Shown piece by piece: positions 46,331 through 54,920 of a stretch of DNA of 64,000 nt; position 1 is the first letter of the stretch, and every line of letters begins with the position of its first letter. The DNA is from an uncultured Verrucomicrobiota bacterium (GTDB lineage Bacteria > Verrucomicrobiota > Verrucomicrobiia > Verrucomicrobiales > Verrucomicrobiaceae). A program made the position numbers and the translations under genes. The stretch covers positions 62,001 through 126,000 of the forward strand of contig CAILZI010000213.1 in assembly GCA_903838675.1 (NCBI GenBank). The letters run 5' to 3'. Under the pieces are notes generated by a model, which was not told the DNA's origin, ran no database searches, and was given only the letters and a program-made list of their open reading frames with translations.

Positions 46331-47143
46331 TCAGATGTAGAGCTCGTTGAGCATGGCGGCGGCGCTTTCGTCGAGAAGTTCTCGACGGCGCACTTCATCG
46401 AAGCGGTCGAGCAGATCCTCGGGGCGCAGTCGCTTCTTTTCCGCACCGCGAATGTCATGCAGTACACGGCCCCGGTGCATCATGATGATGCGATCACCGA
46501 GGCTGACTGCCTGCTGCATCGAGTGCGTCACCATCAGCGTGGTGAGCTTGTCGCGCTGGATGACTTCGTCGCTGAGTTGGATCACTTGATCCGCACTCTT
46601 GGGATCAAGCGCAGCCGTGTGTTCATCGAGCAGCAGCAGCTCGGGCTTCAACCACGTGGCCATCAGCAGCGTCAGCGCCTGACGCTGCCCGCCGGAGAGC
46701 GAGCCGATGGCGTTGTCGAGACGGCCTTCGAGCCCCATCTTCAGCGTGGCGATGCGTTCCCTCAGCGGCTTCATCAAGTGCGGAGACAAGGCCCAGCCGA
46801 GTCCGCGCGCATGCCCTCGCCTGCTGGCGAGCGCGAAGTTTTCAGCAATGGACATCGTGGGCGCGGTGCCGCTGAAGGGATTTTGAAACACGCGCCCGAT
46901 CAGCTTCGCGCGTTTGTGCTCCGGCCATTTCGTGACGTCGTGATTGGCGAGCCTGATGCTGCCTTCATCGACATAGAACGAACCGGCCACGGCATTCAGC
47001 AGCGTGGATTTGCCGGAGCCGTTCATGCCGAGCACGATGACGAATGAGCCGGGCTCGATAGTGAGATCGACGCCTTGCAGGGCCCGGACCTCGTTGACCG
47101 TGCCGGGATTGAAAGTTTTGCGGATGCCGGAGAGCGCAAGCAT
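46331..47143 (-). CDS. ABC transporter ATP-binding protein
   Basis: This 270-residue ABC ATPase has Walker A (GMNGSGKST, residues 39-47), a Q-loop (VFQNPFSG), the signature LSGGQRQ, Walker B (LLLLDEHTAALD) and the H-loop (VTHSMQQA). It resembles the ATPase of the TrpXYZ-type ABC_sub_bind uptake systems, with a permease and binding protein encoded next to it. It should power import by the permease at 47150. A long C-terminal extension (KRLRPEDLLDRFDEVRRRELLDESAAAMLNELYI) may contact regulatory partners. It is the fourth gene of the operon. Confidence 0.93.
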   Translation of the reverse strand: MLALSGIRKTFNPGTVNEVRALQGVDLTIEPGSFVIVLGMNGSGKSTLLNAVAGSFYVDEGSIRLANHDVTKWPEHKRAKLIGRVFQNPFSGTAPTMSIAENFALASRRGHARGLGWALSPHLMKPLRERIATLKMGLEGRLDNAIGSLSGGQRQALTLLMATWLKPELLLLDEHTAALDPKSADQVIQLSDEVIQRDKLTTLMVTHSMQQAVSLGDRIIMMHRGRVLHDIRGAEKKRLRPEDLLDRFDEVRRRELLDESAAAMLNELYI

Positions 47144-47149
47144 GGCGGT

Positions 47150-48079
47150 TCAGGTGGCGGAGGTGGGCCGGGGTTTGAAGCGATCAAGGAAACCGGGCAG
47201 CACGAGGGCCGCGAAAACGAAGAGCGCCGTGATCAGCTTGAGGTCGTTCGGATTCAAACCCCAGCGCAACGCAATGGCGACGAGGAGGCGAAACAGCACC
47301 GATCCCATGATGGTCCCGACAATCGTCAGACCAAGACTGCGCGTGCCGGTCAATGCCTCGCCGATGATCACACTCGCCAGCCCCCACACCACCATCCCAA
47401 TGCCCATCTGCGCGTCGGCAAACCCTTGATATTGTGCGAGCAACGCACCCGCCAAGGCCACGAAGCCATTCGAGAGTGCGAGGCCGAGGATTATGTTGAG
47501 CTCCACATTCGCACCCAGCGCACGGATCATCTGCGGGTTGTCCCCCGTGGCACGCATCGCCGTCCCGAGCTGCGTGCGGAAGAAGGCAAACATCGCCGCT
47601 CCTGCAGCTGAAGTGAAGAGGAGCGCAAGGAAGAGCACCGCCGCATCTGCAGCACCCACCGGCCAGCCGAAGATGTGGATGGTTTTGCCACCCGCCAGCC
47701 ATTCGCCCAGCTTTTCACCGTAGCTCGCCACAGTTGTGGCCTGCATCAGCGGGACATTGCTGCGGCCCATGACATGCAGATTCACCGAATACAACGCGGT
47801 CATCACCAGAATGCCCGCGAGCAGCGAGTTGATTTTAAACTTCGTGTGAAGGATGCCGGTAACTGCTCCAGCCGCCGCACCGCCGAGCGCGCCCGCTGCC
47901 GTTGCAAAAATCGGATTCACGCCTTTGACGAGCAGAATGGCCGCGATGGATGCGCCAAGTGTGATGGAGCCGTCTGTGGTGATGTCCGGCATCGAAAAGA
48001 TACGAAACGATACCAGTACGCCCAGCGCCAGGAGCGACAGAATGAGGCCGATGATCAATGCGCCAATGAGAAGTGTCAT
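47150..48079 (-). CDS. ABC transporter permease
   Basis: This 309-residue membrane protein has about eight helices and the branched-chain-amino-acid/TrpY permease pattern: SMPDITTDGSITLGASIAAILL near the N-terminus, GALGGAAAGAVTGILHTKFKINSLLAGIL and FALSNGFVALAGALLAQYQGFADAQMGIGMVVWGLASVIIGEAL-type loop in the second half. It follows the STAS gene by 3 bp and precedes the ATPase gene by 6 bp. The solute cannot be inferred; relatives carry tryptophan or other amino acids. Confidence 0.92.
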   Translation of the reverse strand: MTLLIGALIIGLILSLLALGVLVSFRIFSMPDITTDGSITLGASIAAILLVKGVNPIFATAAGALGGAAAGAVTGILHTKFKINSLLAGILVMTALYSVNLHVMGRSNVPLMQATTVASYGEKLGEWLAGGKTIHIFGWPVGAADAAVLFLALLFTSAAGAAMFAFFRTQLGTAMRATGDNPQMIRALGANVELNIILGLALSNGFVALAGALLAQYQGFADAQMGIGMVVWGLASVIIGEALTGTRSLGLTIVGTIMGSVLFRLLVAIALRWGLNPNDLKLITALFVFAALVLPGFLDRFKPRPTSAT

Positions 48080-48082
48080 GCG

Positions 48083-49294
48083 TCAGGTAATGATGGGTGC
48101 GATCCAGACCGCGCCGCGATAGAGTTCGCTCTCGCCCGCTCCGTTGAAGCCGCGCGGATCGCAGATCAGGTGGAGCACGCTTTGCAGAGACTGGCCGTCG
48201 AACAAACTGGTGACGGCAGGCTTCAAATCGATGCGCCCTTTGCGCAGCGGGCGATACGGAAACACCGCCGCGTGCAGATGACCGATCAAAGCCGGACCGT
48301 TTGAAAGCGGTCGCAGCAGCGCATCAAAAGCCGTGCCCGGTTTGGCGATGACGCCCACAATCAATGAGGTCGTGTCGCGAAACGACCGCTCGCTGGTGAA
48401 CGACAACCACTCCCGAATCTGCGGAAAACTGAAGCGTTCAGCCTCCGCGCCCGCATTGGACGTGGGAGATTGTCGCAATGTCGCGCCGACGAGACCCGCC
48501 GTTTCAGTGACAGCCACCACGACAGCTGCATTTGCGCCGCTGGACTCCAACGCCATCTGCATCAGCTCGGTGATCCGGATACGGCGGTCCTCATCGTTCG
48601 CTTCAAAGCGCAGCAGCGATGTAAAAGTGCCCTGTGCCGACAAGCCGAGCACGAGATGGCCTTCGGGCACCAGTGCACCTTCGCTGAGCATGAAGTCGGG
48701 GCGGCTGGAGCCGTCCGCAGGTTGAAACGCCGCCACCCCTTCGACCGCCAGCAGTTCACCGCAGCGCGAGGCGCTTTCCGCGAAGTTGCCTCCGAGTGCG
48801 CCAATGCCGAGTGCGACCGTAGTTGCCTCAAAGCGCCGTGTCACCGGCTGCACACTGCTGCCTTGTGCCAGCAGCGCGGGATCACCCACCGCTTCGATTT
48901 TCATGCCACCAGCACCGAGCGTGAAAAGTTCATAGGCAGCACTCGGCGAGGAGATTTTTTTACCATCATCCTCAGTCGCCGCACTCGCGGCGATTTCAGA
49001 CGTGATCAGCATCTGCAAACCCGAAAGCTCCAGCACGGAGCGCACGGACACAGACGGACGGATCACACCAAAGAGACCGTTGATGGCGCGCAGCTGCTTG
49101 TAGCAGGTCAGCAGCACGCGGATGCCTGCGGAGCTGATGTAGCTCACCGCGCTCATGTCCAGATGCAGGCGGTGCTCGCCATCGCGCACCGCAGCAGAGA
49201 GTGCGGATTCGACGTGGCCACACCAGTTCGCATCGAGTCGTCCTGCGAGCTGCAGGATGATCAGATCACCGGAGGTTTGGCGGGAGATTTCCAT
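48083..49294 (-). CDS. STAS-domain protein with uncharacterised C-terminal region
   Basis: This 403-residue cytoplasmic protein has an N-terminal STAS domain (1-105; LAGRLDANWCGHVESAL, DMSAVSYISSAGIRVLLTCYKQL), with candidate phosphoserines in YISSAG. About 290 C-terminal residues (about 115-403) form an alpha/beta region with GIGALGGNFAESASRCGELLAVEGVAAF and VVVAVTETAGLVGATLR, which I do not recognise. It lies between the binding-protein and permease genes of the operon (3 bp gaps on both sides). It is the obvious phosphorylation partner for the kinase encoded at the operon's end and target of the cNMP-phosphatase. Confidence 0.85.
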   Translation of the reverse strand: MEISRQTSGDLIILQLAGRLDANWCGHVESALSAAVRDGEHRLHLDMSAVSYISSAGIRVLLTCYKQLRAINGLFGVIRPSVSVRSVLELSGLQMLITSEIAASAATEDDGKKISSPSAAYELFTLGAGGMKIEAVGDPALLAQGSSVQPVTRRFEATTVALGIGALGGNFAESASRCGELLAVEGVAAFQPADGSSRPDFMLSEGALVPEGHLVLGLSAQGTFTSLLRFEANDEDRRIRITELMQMALESSGANAAVVVAVTETAGLVGATLRQSPTSNAGAEAERFSFPQIREWLSFTSERSFRDTTSLIVGVIAKPGTAFDALLRPLSNGPALIGHLHAAVFPYRPLRKGRIDLKPAVTSLFDGQSLQSVLHLICDPRGFNGAGESELYRGAVWIAPIIT

Positions 49295-49297
49295 TCG

Positions 49298-51283
49298 TCA
49301 CTTGATCACTTTGTCCACTTCCTTGAGCAATTCAGGCGGCAGCGTCATGCCCACGGCTGCGGCATTCGCCGGGCTGGCGCTGTAAAACAAACGCGGCGGC
49401 AGAACGAAAGGCATTTTAGAAGGGTCCTCGCCCCGGATCACGCGCTCGAGCATCTCGACCGTGACCTCGCCGCAGTTGTGGTAATCACGCCCCAGCGAGA
49501 TCGGCGCACCCAGCGGCACCGTGGTGCTGTTCAGGCTGATCAGCGGCTTCTGCGTCTGTCGCGCGGCCTTGGTGATCGCATTGAATCCCGTGCTGCTCAG
49601 GTTGTCGGAAATCTGCACGATGGCGTCAATTGGTCGCGAAACGAGCGAGAGGGAGGCATCAGACAGATCGCTGGAAGTATTCACCGCGACACATTCAAGA
49701 GTGAGACCACGTTCCTTGCAGAGCTTTTCAAACGACTCCTTCAAATCCACCGAGTTCGCTTCCGCAGGGCAGAACAGCGTGCCAAGCCGCTTGTACTGCG
49801 GGAAGTACTTTTGGATCATCGTCAGCGCCTCGACCACGGGTGCGAGCACGGAGACTCCGGTCACGTTTGGCTTATGATCCGTGTAGCTCTTGCCCGCACC
49901 TGCCACAACGGGATTGGCAATGACGGAAAACACGATGGGCCGGTCGCGAATTTTTTGCAGCGCCGACTGCAATGTTGGTGTGGAGAGCGGCACCACGATG
50001 TCGGCGTTCTCGGTGAGCACCGCATCAAAGATGCCGTTGAGCGAGGCGATGTCTCCCTGCGCGCTGTGATAGCTGATCGTGTAGTCCTTGCCCTCCACCA
50101 GCTTGCTGCGTTTCCACGCCACCTTCATGCCTGCCAGCGTGTCCTCAGACGGGCCGGACTCGATGTAGTTCACAATCGCGATCTTCCACTTCTTGCCCGA
50201 GGGATTCGGTGCTGCCACCACGGCCTTCGTCTGCTCTGCACCCGCATCATCAATGAGGAGATTCGCACGCTTTCGCAGCTCGTCAGAGATCTGCCAGGGA
50301 GTTTGCAGGTCCTTCGTGACCGGAAGGTTCACCGCCAACATTTCCGGCATCACGTTTGTAATTGGCACATCCGCCGGTTTGCGTCCATTGAGAATCTCTC
50401 CCGCGAGATTCCCTGCGAGGCGGCCCACCTCGGGGTAATCCGCACCGAGATCAAAGAGCGATCCCTTCTTCACATTCGGCGGAATGACGGTGAACACCGG
50501 AATGCGCCCCTTCTTCGCGGTGGAAATCAAACTGTCCGCCGCAGTCATCACCGTGACATCACCGCCCATCCACAGCGCGTCCGCACCGCGTGCCACCAGC
50601 GCTCCTGCGGCTTCCGCAACACCGGAGGAATTGTCCACCGTCGATTCCATCAGATCGATGCCGAGTTCCGCACACACCTTTCGCGCCACCTTCACCTGCG
50701 CCTCAGAATTCGCCTCCGCCGCATTCCACACGACGCCCACCTTTTTCAGCGTAGGATTCATCTCCCGTGCGATTTTAAAGGCCTGCGGAATCGGCTGCAT
50801 CGTGCCAAAACCCGCGAGATGCGCCGGGTGTTCGAGCGGCTTCGTCATGCTCACACCAACACCCGCTACGGATGGATCCGACACCAGCGCAAACACATGT
50901 GGCGTCCCACCCGCCTTGTTCGCATTCGCCACCGCCTGCAGCGATACCGTGCTGATCGTCATCAGCAAATCGTAGCCGCCTCCGGCCATTTCCTTCGCGA
51001 TTGTCTGCGATACCGCATTGTCACCCTCGGCATTGTAGATCTTCAGTTCGAGATTTTTGCCCTGCTCCCAGCCTTTCTCCTTCAGTCCCACGATCATCCC
51101 TGCGCGTCCCTGATCAAGAATCGTCTGCGAGGCATGCTGCAGCAGCGCCACACGCATGGTGCGGCCCGACTTCGAAGCCGCAGCTGTTTTGACGCGCGAT
51201 CCGAGGTCAGACAGCAGCAGCACGGCCGCAGCGGCCATGATCAGGAAGATGCCCAGCAGGAGTCGTCGCAGAGAGTGAACCAT
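49298..51283 (-). CDS. membrane-anchored tandem ABC substrate-binding protein
   Basis: This 661-residue extracytoplasmic protein has an N-terminal hydrophobic anchor (residues 8-25) and two ABC_sub_bind-type modules. Module 1 (about 42-345) reads MRVALLQHASQTILDQGRAGMIVGLKEKGW to PVTKDLQTP. Module 2 (about 375-650) repeats the fold: KIAIVNYIESGPSEDTLAGMKVAWKRS, VFSVIANPVVAGAG, PQYKRLGTLFCPAEANSVDLKES. Most family members have a single module. It heads the five-gene operon, 3 bp before the STAS gene. Two linked modules may deliver two ligands or act as a sensor. Confidence 0.9.
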   Translation of the reverse strand: MVHSLRRLLLGIFLIMAAAAVLLLSDLGSRVKTAAASKSGRTMRVALLQHASQTILDQGRAGMIVGLKEKGWEQGKNLELKIYNAEGDNAVSQTIAKEMAGGGYDLLMTISTVSLQAVANANKAGGTPHVFALVSDPSVAGVGVSMTKPLEHPAHLAGFGTMQPIPQAFKIAREMNPTLKKVGVVWNAAEANSEAQVKVARKVCAELGIDLMESTVDNSSGVAEAAGALVARGADALWMGGDVTVMTAADSLISTAKKGRIPVFTVIPPNVKKGSLFDLGADYPEVGRLAGNLAGEILNGRKPADVPITNVMPEMLAVNLPVTKDLQTPWQISDELRKRANLLIDDAGAEQTKAVVAAPNPSGKKWKIAIVNYIESGPSEDTLAGMKVAWKRSKLVEGKDYTISYHSAQGDIASLNGIFDAVLTENADIVVPLSTPTLQSALQKIRDRPIVFSVIANPVVAGAGKSYTDHKPNVTGVSVLAPVVEALTMIQKYFPQYKRLGTLFCPAEANSVDLKESFEKLCKERGLTLECVAVNTSSDLSDASLSLVSRPIDAIVQISDNLSSTGFNAITKAARQTQKPLISLNSTTVPLGAPISLGRDYHNCGEVTVEMLERVIRGEDPSKMPFVLPPRLFYSASPANAAAVGMTLPPELLKEVDKVIK

Positions 51284-51378
51284 CGACTCTCACCAAGAGC
51301 AGGAAGCAGGCGCAGATCAACGGCATTTCATGGTTCTGGCTTGTATGGTCAGGTCCGGCACTTGCGTTTTAGGCAGCC

Positions 51379-52539
51379 ATGAAACGCATTTTCACTTTGC
51401 TCACCTTGCTGACGGTTCGCTGCCTCGCCGATGATCCCGTCGCTGCATGGTCCAAAGACGTCACGATCAAGCTCGTCTCCTCCATCGAAGGCCGTCACAC
51501 CACGCACAGCTACTACCTCACCAACCCCGAAAGCCCTAACGGCACTCATGTGCTCTTCTTCACCTCCACAGATCCTCAGGGCCATCTCGGCGAGGTGCGC
51601 ATGATCGAGCGTGCCACCGGAAAGGAAACCGTCCTGGCTGACAACATCCAAACCGAGGACGCCCACCGCGTCGCCTGCCAGCAGTGGCTCTCCGGCGGCA
51701 AGCGCGTGGCCTACCACGAAGTCATCGACAAAAAATGGCGCGTGGTCGTCGTGGACGTCGCCACCCTCGCCAAGACCATCGTCGCCGAAAACCATCAAGT
51801 CGGCTTCGGCAGACCCGAAGGCGACCTCGTTCCCATGTACGGCTGCCACTGGAATCCTGGTCCGTATCGCGACCTCGAAGTCTGGGACGCCTCCACCGGC
51901 AAGACCACCACCTACGCCAAGATCTCCGAGGTGGAAGCCAAGTATGGCGACTGGCTGCAGAAGGAGTTCGCCGGCAAGCCCTGCTCCGTCTTCTTCCCCG
52001 TGCTCAGCCCCGACATGAAGCGCGTGTTTTTCAAAGTCGCAGCAGGGAATGGTGGGGACGACTTCATGTCCAAGGCCGCCAGCCATCGCCAGGGCACCGT
52101 CGTCCATGACTTTGAAAAAGCCGCCTGCGTCTGGCAGCGCAACCAGTGGGGCCACCCGGCCTGGACACCCGACTCCAATCACATCTTTGAAGCCGGAAAC
52201 ATCAGCTTCGACATCGCCGAAAACCCCGCCAAATACACCCGCCTCAAAGATGTCCCCGTGCTCAGCGGCACGCATCCTTCCGTGAGTCCGGATGGCACCC
52301 TCATGGTCACCGATGGCCTCAGCCGCAATGTCGGCGGCAAAGGCGATGAGTGGGGCATTCAGGTGGCAGACATGAGGGGCGGCAAATGGGTGCTGCTGCA
52401 CAGCTTTGCTCAAAATGGCGGCGCCAAATCCTGGCGCCGCAATCACCCGCATCCCGCCTTCAGCGCAGACGGCAAACGCATCTACTACAACGTCAGCGAC
52501 GGCCCCTTCACCCGCCTGATGGTGGCGGAACGCCCGTAA
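51379..52539 (+). CDS. secreted beta-propeller protein, oligogalacturonate-lyase-like
   Basis: This 386-residue protein has a signal peptide (1-17) and repeated four-strand blades with TolB/WD40-like sequence (GHLGEVRMIERATGKETVLADN, RVACQQWLSGGKRVAYHEV, HPSVSPDGTLMVTDG, HPAFSADGKRIYYNVS). The blade pattern and length recall oligogalacturonate lyase-type seven-bladed propellers. The catalytic metal site cannot be confirmed by eye. It is divergent from the tandem binding protein gene, with 95 bp between, and convergent with the lipoprotein gene. Confidence 0.8.
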   Translation: MKRIFTLLTLLTVRCLADDPVAAWSKDVTIKLVSSIEGRHTTHSYYLTNPESPNGTHVLFFTSTDPQGHLGEVRMIERATGKETVLADNIQTEDAHRVACQQWLSGGKRVAYHEVIDKKWRVVVVDVATLAKTIVAENHQVGFGRPEGDLVPMYGCHWNPGPYRDLEVWDASTGKTTTYAKISEVEAKYGDWLQKEFAGKPCSVFFPVLSPDMKRVFFKVAAGNGGDDFMSKAASHRQGTVVHDFEKAACVWQRNQWGHPAWTPDSNHIFEAGNISFDIAENPAKYTRLKDVPVLSGTHPSVSPDGTLMVTDGLSRNVGGKGDEWGIQVADMRGGKWVLLHSFAQNGGAKSWRRNHPHPAFSADGKRIYYNVSDGPFTRLMVAERP

Positions 52540-52555
52540 GCTCCGGCGCCCTGAT

Positions 52556-53380
52556 TCATCGGCTGCCCGGAAACGCATTCGCATTGTCTCGCGCCTGCTG
52601 TTCCTTGCGCAGCTCGGCCTTCACCCGGGCTTCATCTTCGTCAAACACCGCCAGCCCAATGACTCCGACGTTGCTTGCTCCTCCGCTCCCTGCGGCCTTC
52701 GAGCGCGCCACACTGCCAAACACAAACGATCTCACCGTTGTGCTGTCTTTGCGGAAGCCGTCGACATTGTATACCTCTTTGGGTTCCAGCACGAATCCAC
52801 GCTGTTTGGGGCTCGCCGCTTTTCCCGAGATGACGTTCAGACCGTCCACACTCAAAACAATCTCCAGGCGTTTTTTAGAGCGGTTTTCCAGCGTGACTTC
52901 GTAGTGGCTGCCGTTTTGCCCGATAATGACGCGTTTCCCGTTGACGTCATAGTGGGGGAAGACGTCGCCATAGTGCACGAGGCCTACTTTCAGGCGTTCT
53001 CCGGCCGCAGGAAACAAGCCGCTGCGTTTGCTCACGCTGCCACCCATGACTTCCGCCATGGTCTTCGCTCCCGCTTCATCATTGTAATGAAACGACTCCA
53101 CAGCATCCGGCGTGTCAGACTTGCGAATCAAGCGGGCGTCCTGCAAAACCGAGTATTGCTCTCGTCCTGCAGAGGTGCCAAGACCCGGACGGTCTTGGAT
53201 GCGGGTGGATGCAGTGTCGTTGGACCGGAAAGATCCAGATTCATAGTCTCTGGAAGATACAGGCGCATGCATAGCCGGCGGGCAAGGAGCCGGAGCATTC
53301 GTGGCGCATGACGCCATCAACGTGACGACCAGTGAAACAGAGCAAACAGCAAACGAACGGAGGAGTTGGGCTGGGTTCAT
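52556..53380 (-). CDS. lipoprotein of unknown function
   Basis: This 274-residue lipoprotein has lipobox MASC with Cys25. The mature part has a low-complexity linker, then a beta-rich region (about 120-230) with HYEVTLENRSKKRLEIVLSVDGLNVISGKAAS. This resembles folds that bind envelope components, but no family is assigned. An operator-like palindrome (53381-53402) abuts the start codon, and a BlaI-type gene lies divergently beyond. That suggests it is part of the same regulon. Confidence 0.75.
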   Translation of the reverse strand: MNPAQLLRSFAVCSVSLVVTLMASCATNAPAPCPPAMHAPVSSRDYESGSFRSNDTASTRIQDRPGLGTSAGREQYSVLQDARLIRKSDTPDAVESFHYNDEAGAKTMAEVMGGSVSKRSGLFPAAGERLKVGLVHYGDVFPHYDVNGKRVIIGQNGSHYEVTLENRSKKRLEIVLSVDGLNVISGKAASPKQRGFVLEPKEVYNVDGFRKDSTTVRSFVFGSVARSKAAGSGGASNVGVIGLAVFDEDEARVKAELRKEQQARDNANAFPGSR

Positions 53381-53402
53381 AAATGCAGAAATATCAGCAT
53401 TT
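53381..53402. promoter_or_regulatory. operator-like palindrome 1 (AAATGC-N10-GCATTT)
   Basis: AAATGC (53381-53386) and GCATTT (53397-53402) form a perfect 6-bp inverted repeat with a 10-base spacer. It directly abuts the start codon of the minus-strand lipoprotein gene. It is the first of three similar sites in the gap between the lipoprotein and BlaI-type genes. Confidence 0.55.
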
Positions 53403-53419
53403 GGAATTCTGGCAAGACC

Positions 53420-53441
53420 AAATGCTGGAAAATATGCATTT
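53420..53441. promoter_or_regulatory. operator-like palindrome 2 (AAATGC-N10-GCATTT)
   Basis: AAATGC (53420-53425) and GCATTT (53436-53441) repeat the same arms and the same 10-base spacing as site 1, starting 39 bp further on. The conserved spacing makes chance unlikely and suggests a dimeric repressor site. Confidence 0.55.
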
Positions 53442-53507
53442 AATACCTGCGCTTTTCAGGAGGCGCCGCGTAGTGATCTGTCTCACTCCGCCCTTGCGCT
53501 CCTCCTC

Positions 53508-53529
53508 AAATGCAGCATTTTCAGCACAT
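53508..53529. promoter_or_regulatory. operator-like palindrome 3 at the BlaI start
   Basis: AAATGC (53508-53513) is followed after 10 bases by GCACAT (53524-53529), an imperfect third copy; it also contains AAATGCAGCATTT (53508-53520), a near-contiguous palindrome. It overlaps the likely BlaI start codon at 53528, as expected for autorepression. Confidence 0.45.
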
Positions 53530-53908
53530 GGCAGTTAAAGACGATCAACTCTCCAAACGCGAGCGCCAGGCGATGGACATTGTCTATCGCTTGGGCAAGG
53601 CGACCGCCGAGGAGATCCAGGAGGAAATGCCCGATCAGCCTTCCTACTCCGCTGTGCGCGCACTCCTGAGCATCCTCGTTGGCAAGAAGCTGCTCAAGCA
53701 CACACGTGAGTCCCGCCGCTATGTGTATGAGCTCGCCATCTCGCGTGAAAAAGCGCGGGACACCGCGCTGCGAAAACTCATGCGCACGTTTTTCGATGGC
53801 TCCCCCGGCAAGCTGATGGCCTCCTTGCTGGATGCCAAAGACCGCAAGCTGCCGCCGGAGGAAGTCGCCGCCATCCGGAAATTGCTCGACGAGCAGTCGC
53901 CTTCCTGA
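53528..53908 (+). CDS. BlaI/MecI/CopY-family repressor
   Basis: This 126-residue protein has the BlaI-type winged HTH (LSKRERQAMDIVYRLGKATAEEIQEEMPDQPSYSAVRALLSILVGKKLLKHTRESRRYVYELAI) and a C-terminal helical dimerisation part. Family members repress their own genes until cleaved by a membrane protease of the M56/BlaR1 type, which is encoded 17 bp downstream. I chose the ATG at 53528; an upstream ATG at 53510 sits inside an operator-like site. No beta-lactamase gene is near, so the inducer is likely another envelope stress. Confidence 0.92.
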   Translation: MAVKDDQLSKRERQAMDIVYRLGKATAEEIQEEMPDQPSYSAVRALLSILVGKKLLKHTRESRRYVYELAISREKARDTALRKLMRTFFDGSPGKLMASLLDAKDRKLPPEEVAAIRKLLDEQSPS

Positions 53909-53925
53909 TCCACTCCAACCACGTC

Positions 53926-54864
53926 ATGACAGCCTGCATCGCCATCGCTCTCAAAGCCACTTTGTGGGCCGTCCTCATGAGCGTCGCCGCGCTCGTGGTG
54001 CCGGCACAGCATCCGCAGGTGCGTCGTCGTTTGGCCCTGCTGGGCATGTGGGGTCTATGGGTGCTTCCTTGGCTTCCTTTGCCAATTCCCAGTCTCCCAA
54101 CGACTTCGATTCCTGCGGTGACAAATATCACCACTCAGTCAGGTCTCTGGTGGCCGCTGCTGACTGCGGTCTGGGCATTGGGCAGTGTCATTCTGTTGCT
54201 GCGTGTCATGCGCGACGTCATCGGCATCCTGCGGCTTGTGCGTCATGCCCAGAAGTCCACGCTGAATCCAGATGGCGCTGTCGAAGTTCGCTTCACAGCA
54301 GAAATCGAAGGCCCATGCATGACCGGCTGGCTGCGTCCCTGCGTGTTGCTCCCTCTATCCGCAGCCTCCTGGCCTGAGGGTACGCTCCGTGCCACCCTGC
54401 GTCATGAGTGTCAGCATGCGCGGCAGATGGATGGACTGCACCGTTTCTGCGCCGCCCTCGTCCGCGCCGCCTTCTGGTGGAATCCTGCCATGCATGTAAT
54501 GTGCGGCATCTACGAGGCCGAGTCCGAAGTCTGCTGTGACGAAGTGGCTGCCACAGCCTGCAGCCGTCGTGAATATGGAGAAATGCTCCTGGCCCATGCC
54601 ACGCAGATGCCGCAGCCTGCATTCGCCATGGCCTTTGCCCGTCGCTCCGGCCTGCGCGTCCGCATTCAGCGCCTGTTTGAAACCCGCCGCGATTCACAGT
54701 GGCTGCTCTCCGCACGCTGGCTGGCTGCATTGGCTCTCATCCTCAGCGCCGCTGTCCTCATGGCCTCCATCCGTGTGACGCCGCCAGAGCTTGCCCAGGG
54801 AATTCGGCTCAAACAAGAAGCGCAGCTTCGTTTGCATGCAGATCCGTTTCCTGGCACTCCTTGA
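53926..54864 (+). CDS. M56-family (BlaR1-like) membrane metalloprotease
   Basis: This 312-residue protein has several N-terminal membrane helices, a zinc-site motif HECQH (LRHECQHARQMDG) and a downstream ESEVCCDEVAA that can supply the third ligand. A final membrane helix lies near residues 265-280. It lacks the C-terminal penicillin-binding sensor of BlaR1, so the signal must come from elsewhere. It lies 17 bp after the BlaI-type repressor gene and probably cleaves or antagonises that repressor. Confidence 0.88.
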   Translation: MTACIAIALKATLWAVLMSVAALVVPAQHPQVRRRLALLGMWGLWVLPWLPLPIPSLPTTSIPAVTNITTQSGLWWPLLTAVWALGSVILLLRVMRDVIGILRLVRHAQKSTLNPDGAVEVRFTAEIEGPCMTGWLRPCVLLPLSAASWPEGTLRATLRHECQHARQMDGLHRFCAALVRAAFWWNPAMHVMCGIYEAESEVCCDEVAATACSRREYGEMLLAHATQMPQPAFAMAFARRSGLRVRIQRLFETRRDSQWLLSARWLAALALILSAAVLMASIRVTPPELAQGIRLKQEAQLRLHADPFPGTP

Positions 54865-54920
54865 TCATCTCTGCCGCACCGCTCTTGCCCTGAGCCCCAT
54901 TGCCTGCTGTGTTACCACGC

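Noticed and set aside
48470..51382. A very long plus-strand open frame of about 970 codons.
   Set aside because: It lies antisense to the STAS and tandem binding-protein genes, is rich in Arg and His with no domain, and is the typical antisense shadow of GC-rich genes.
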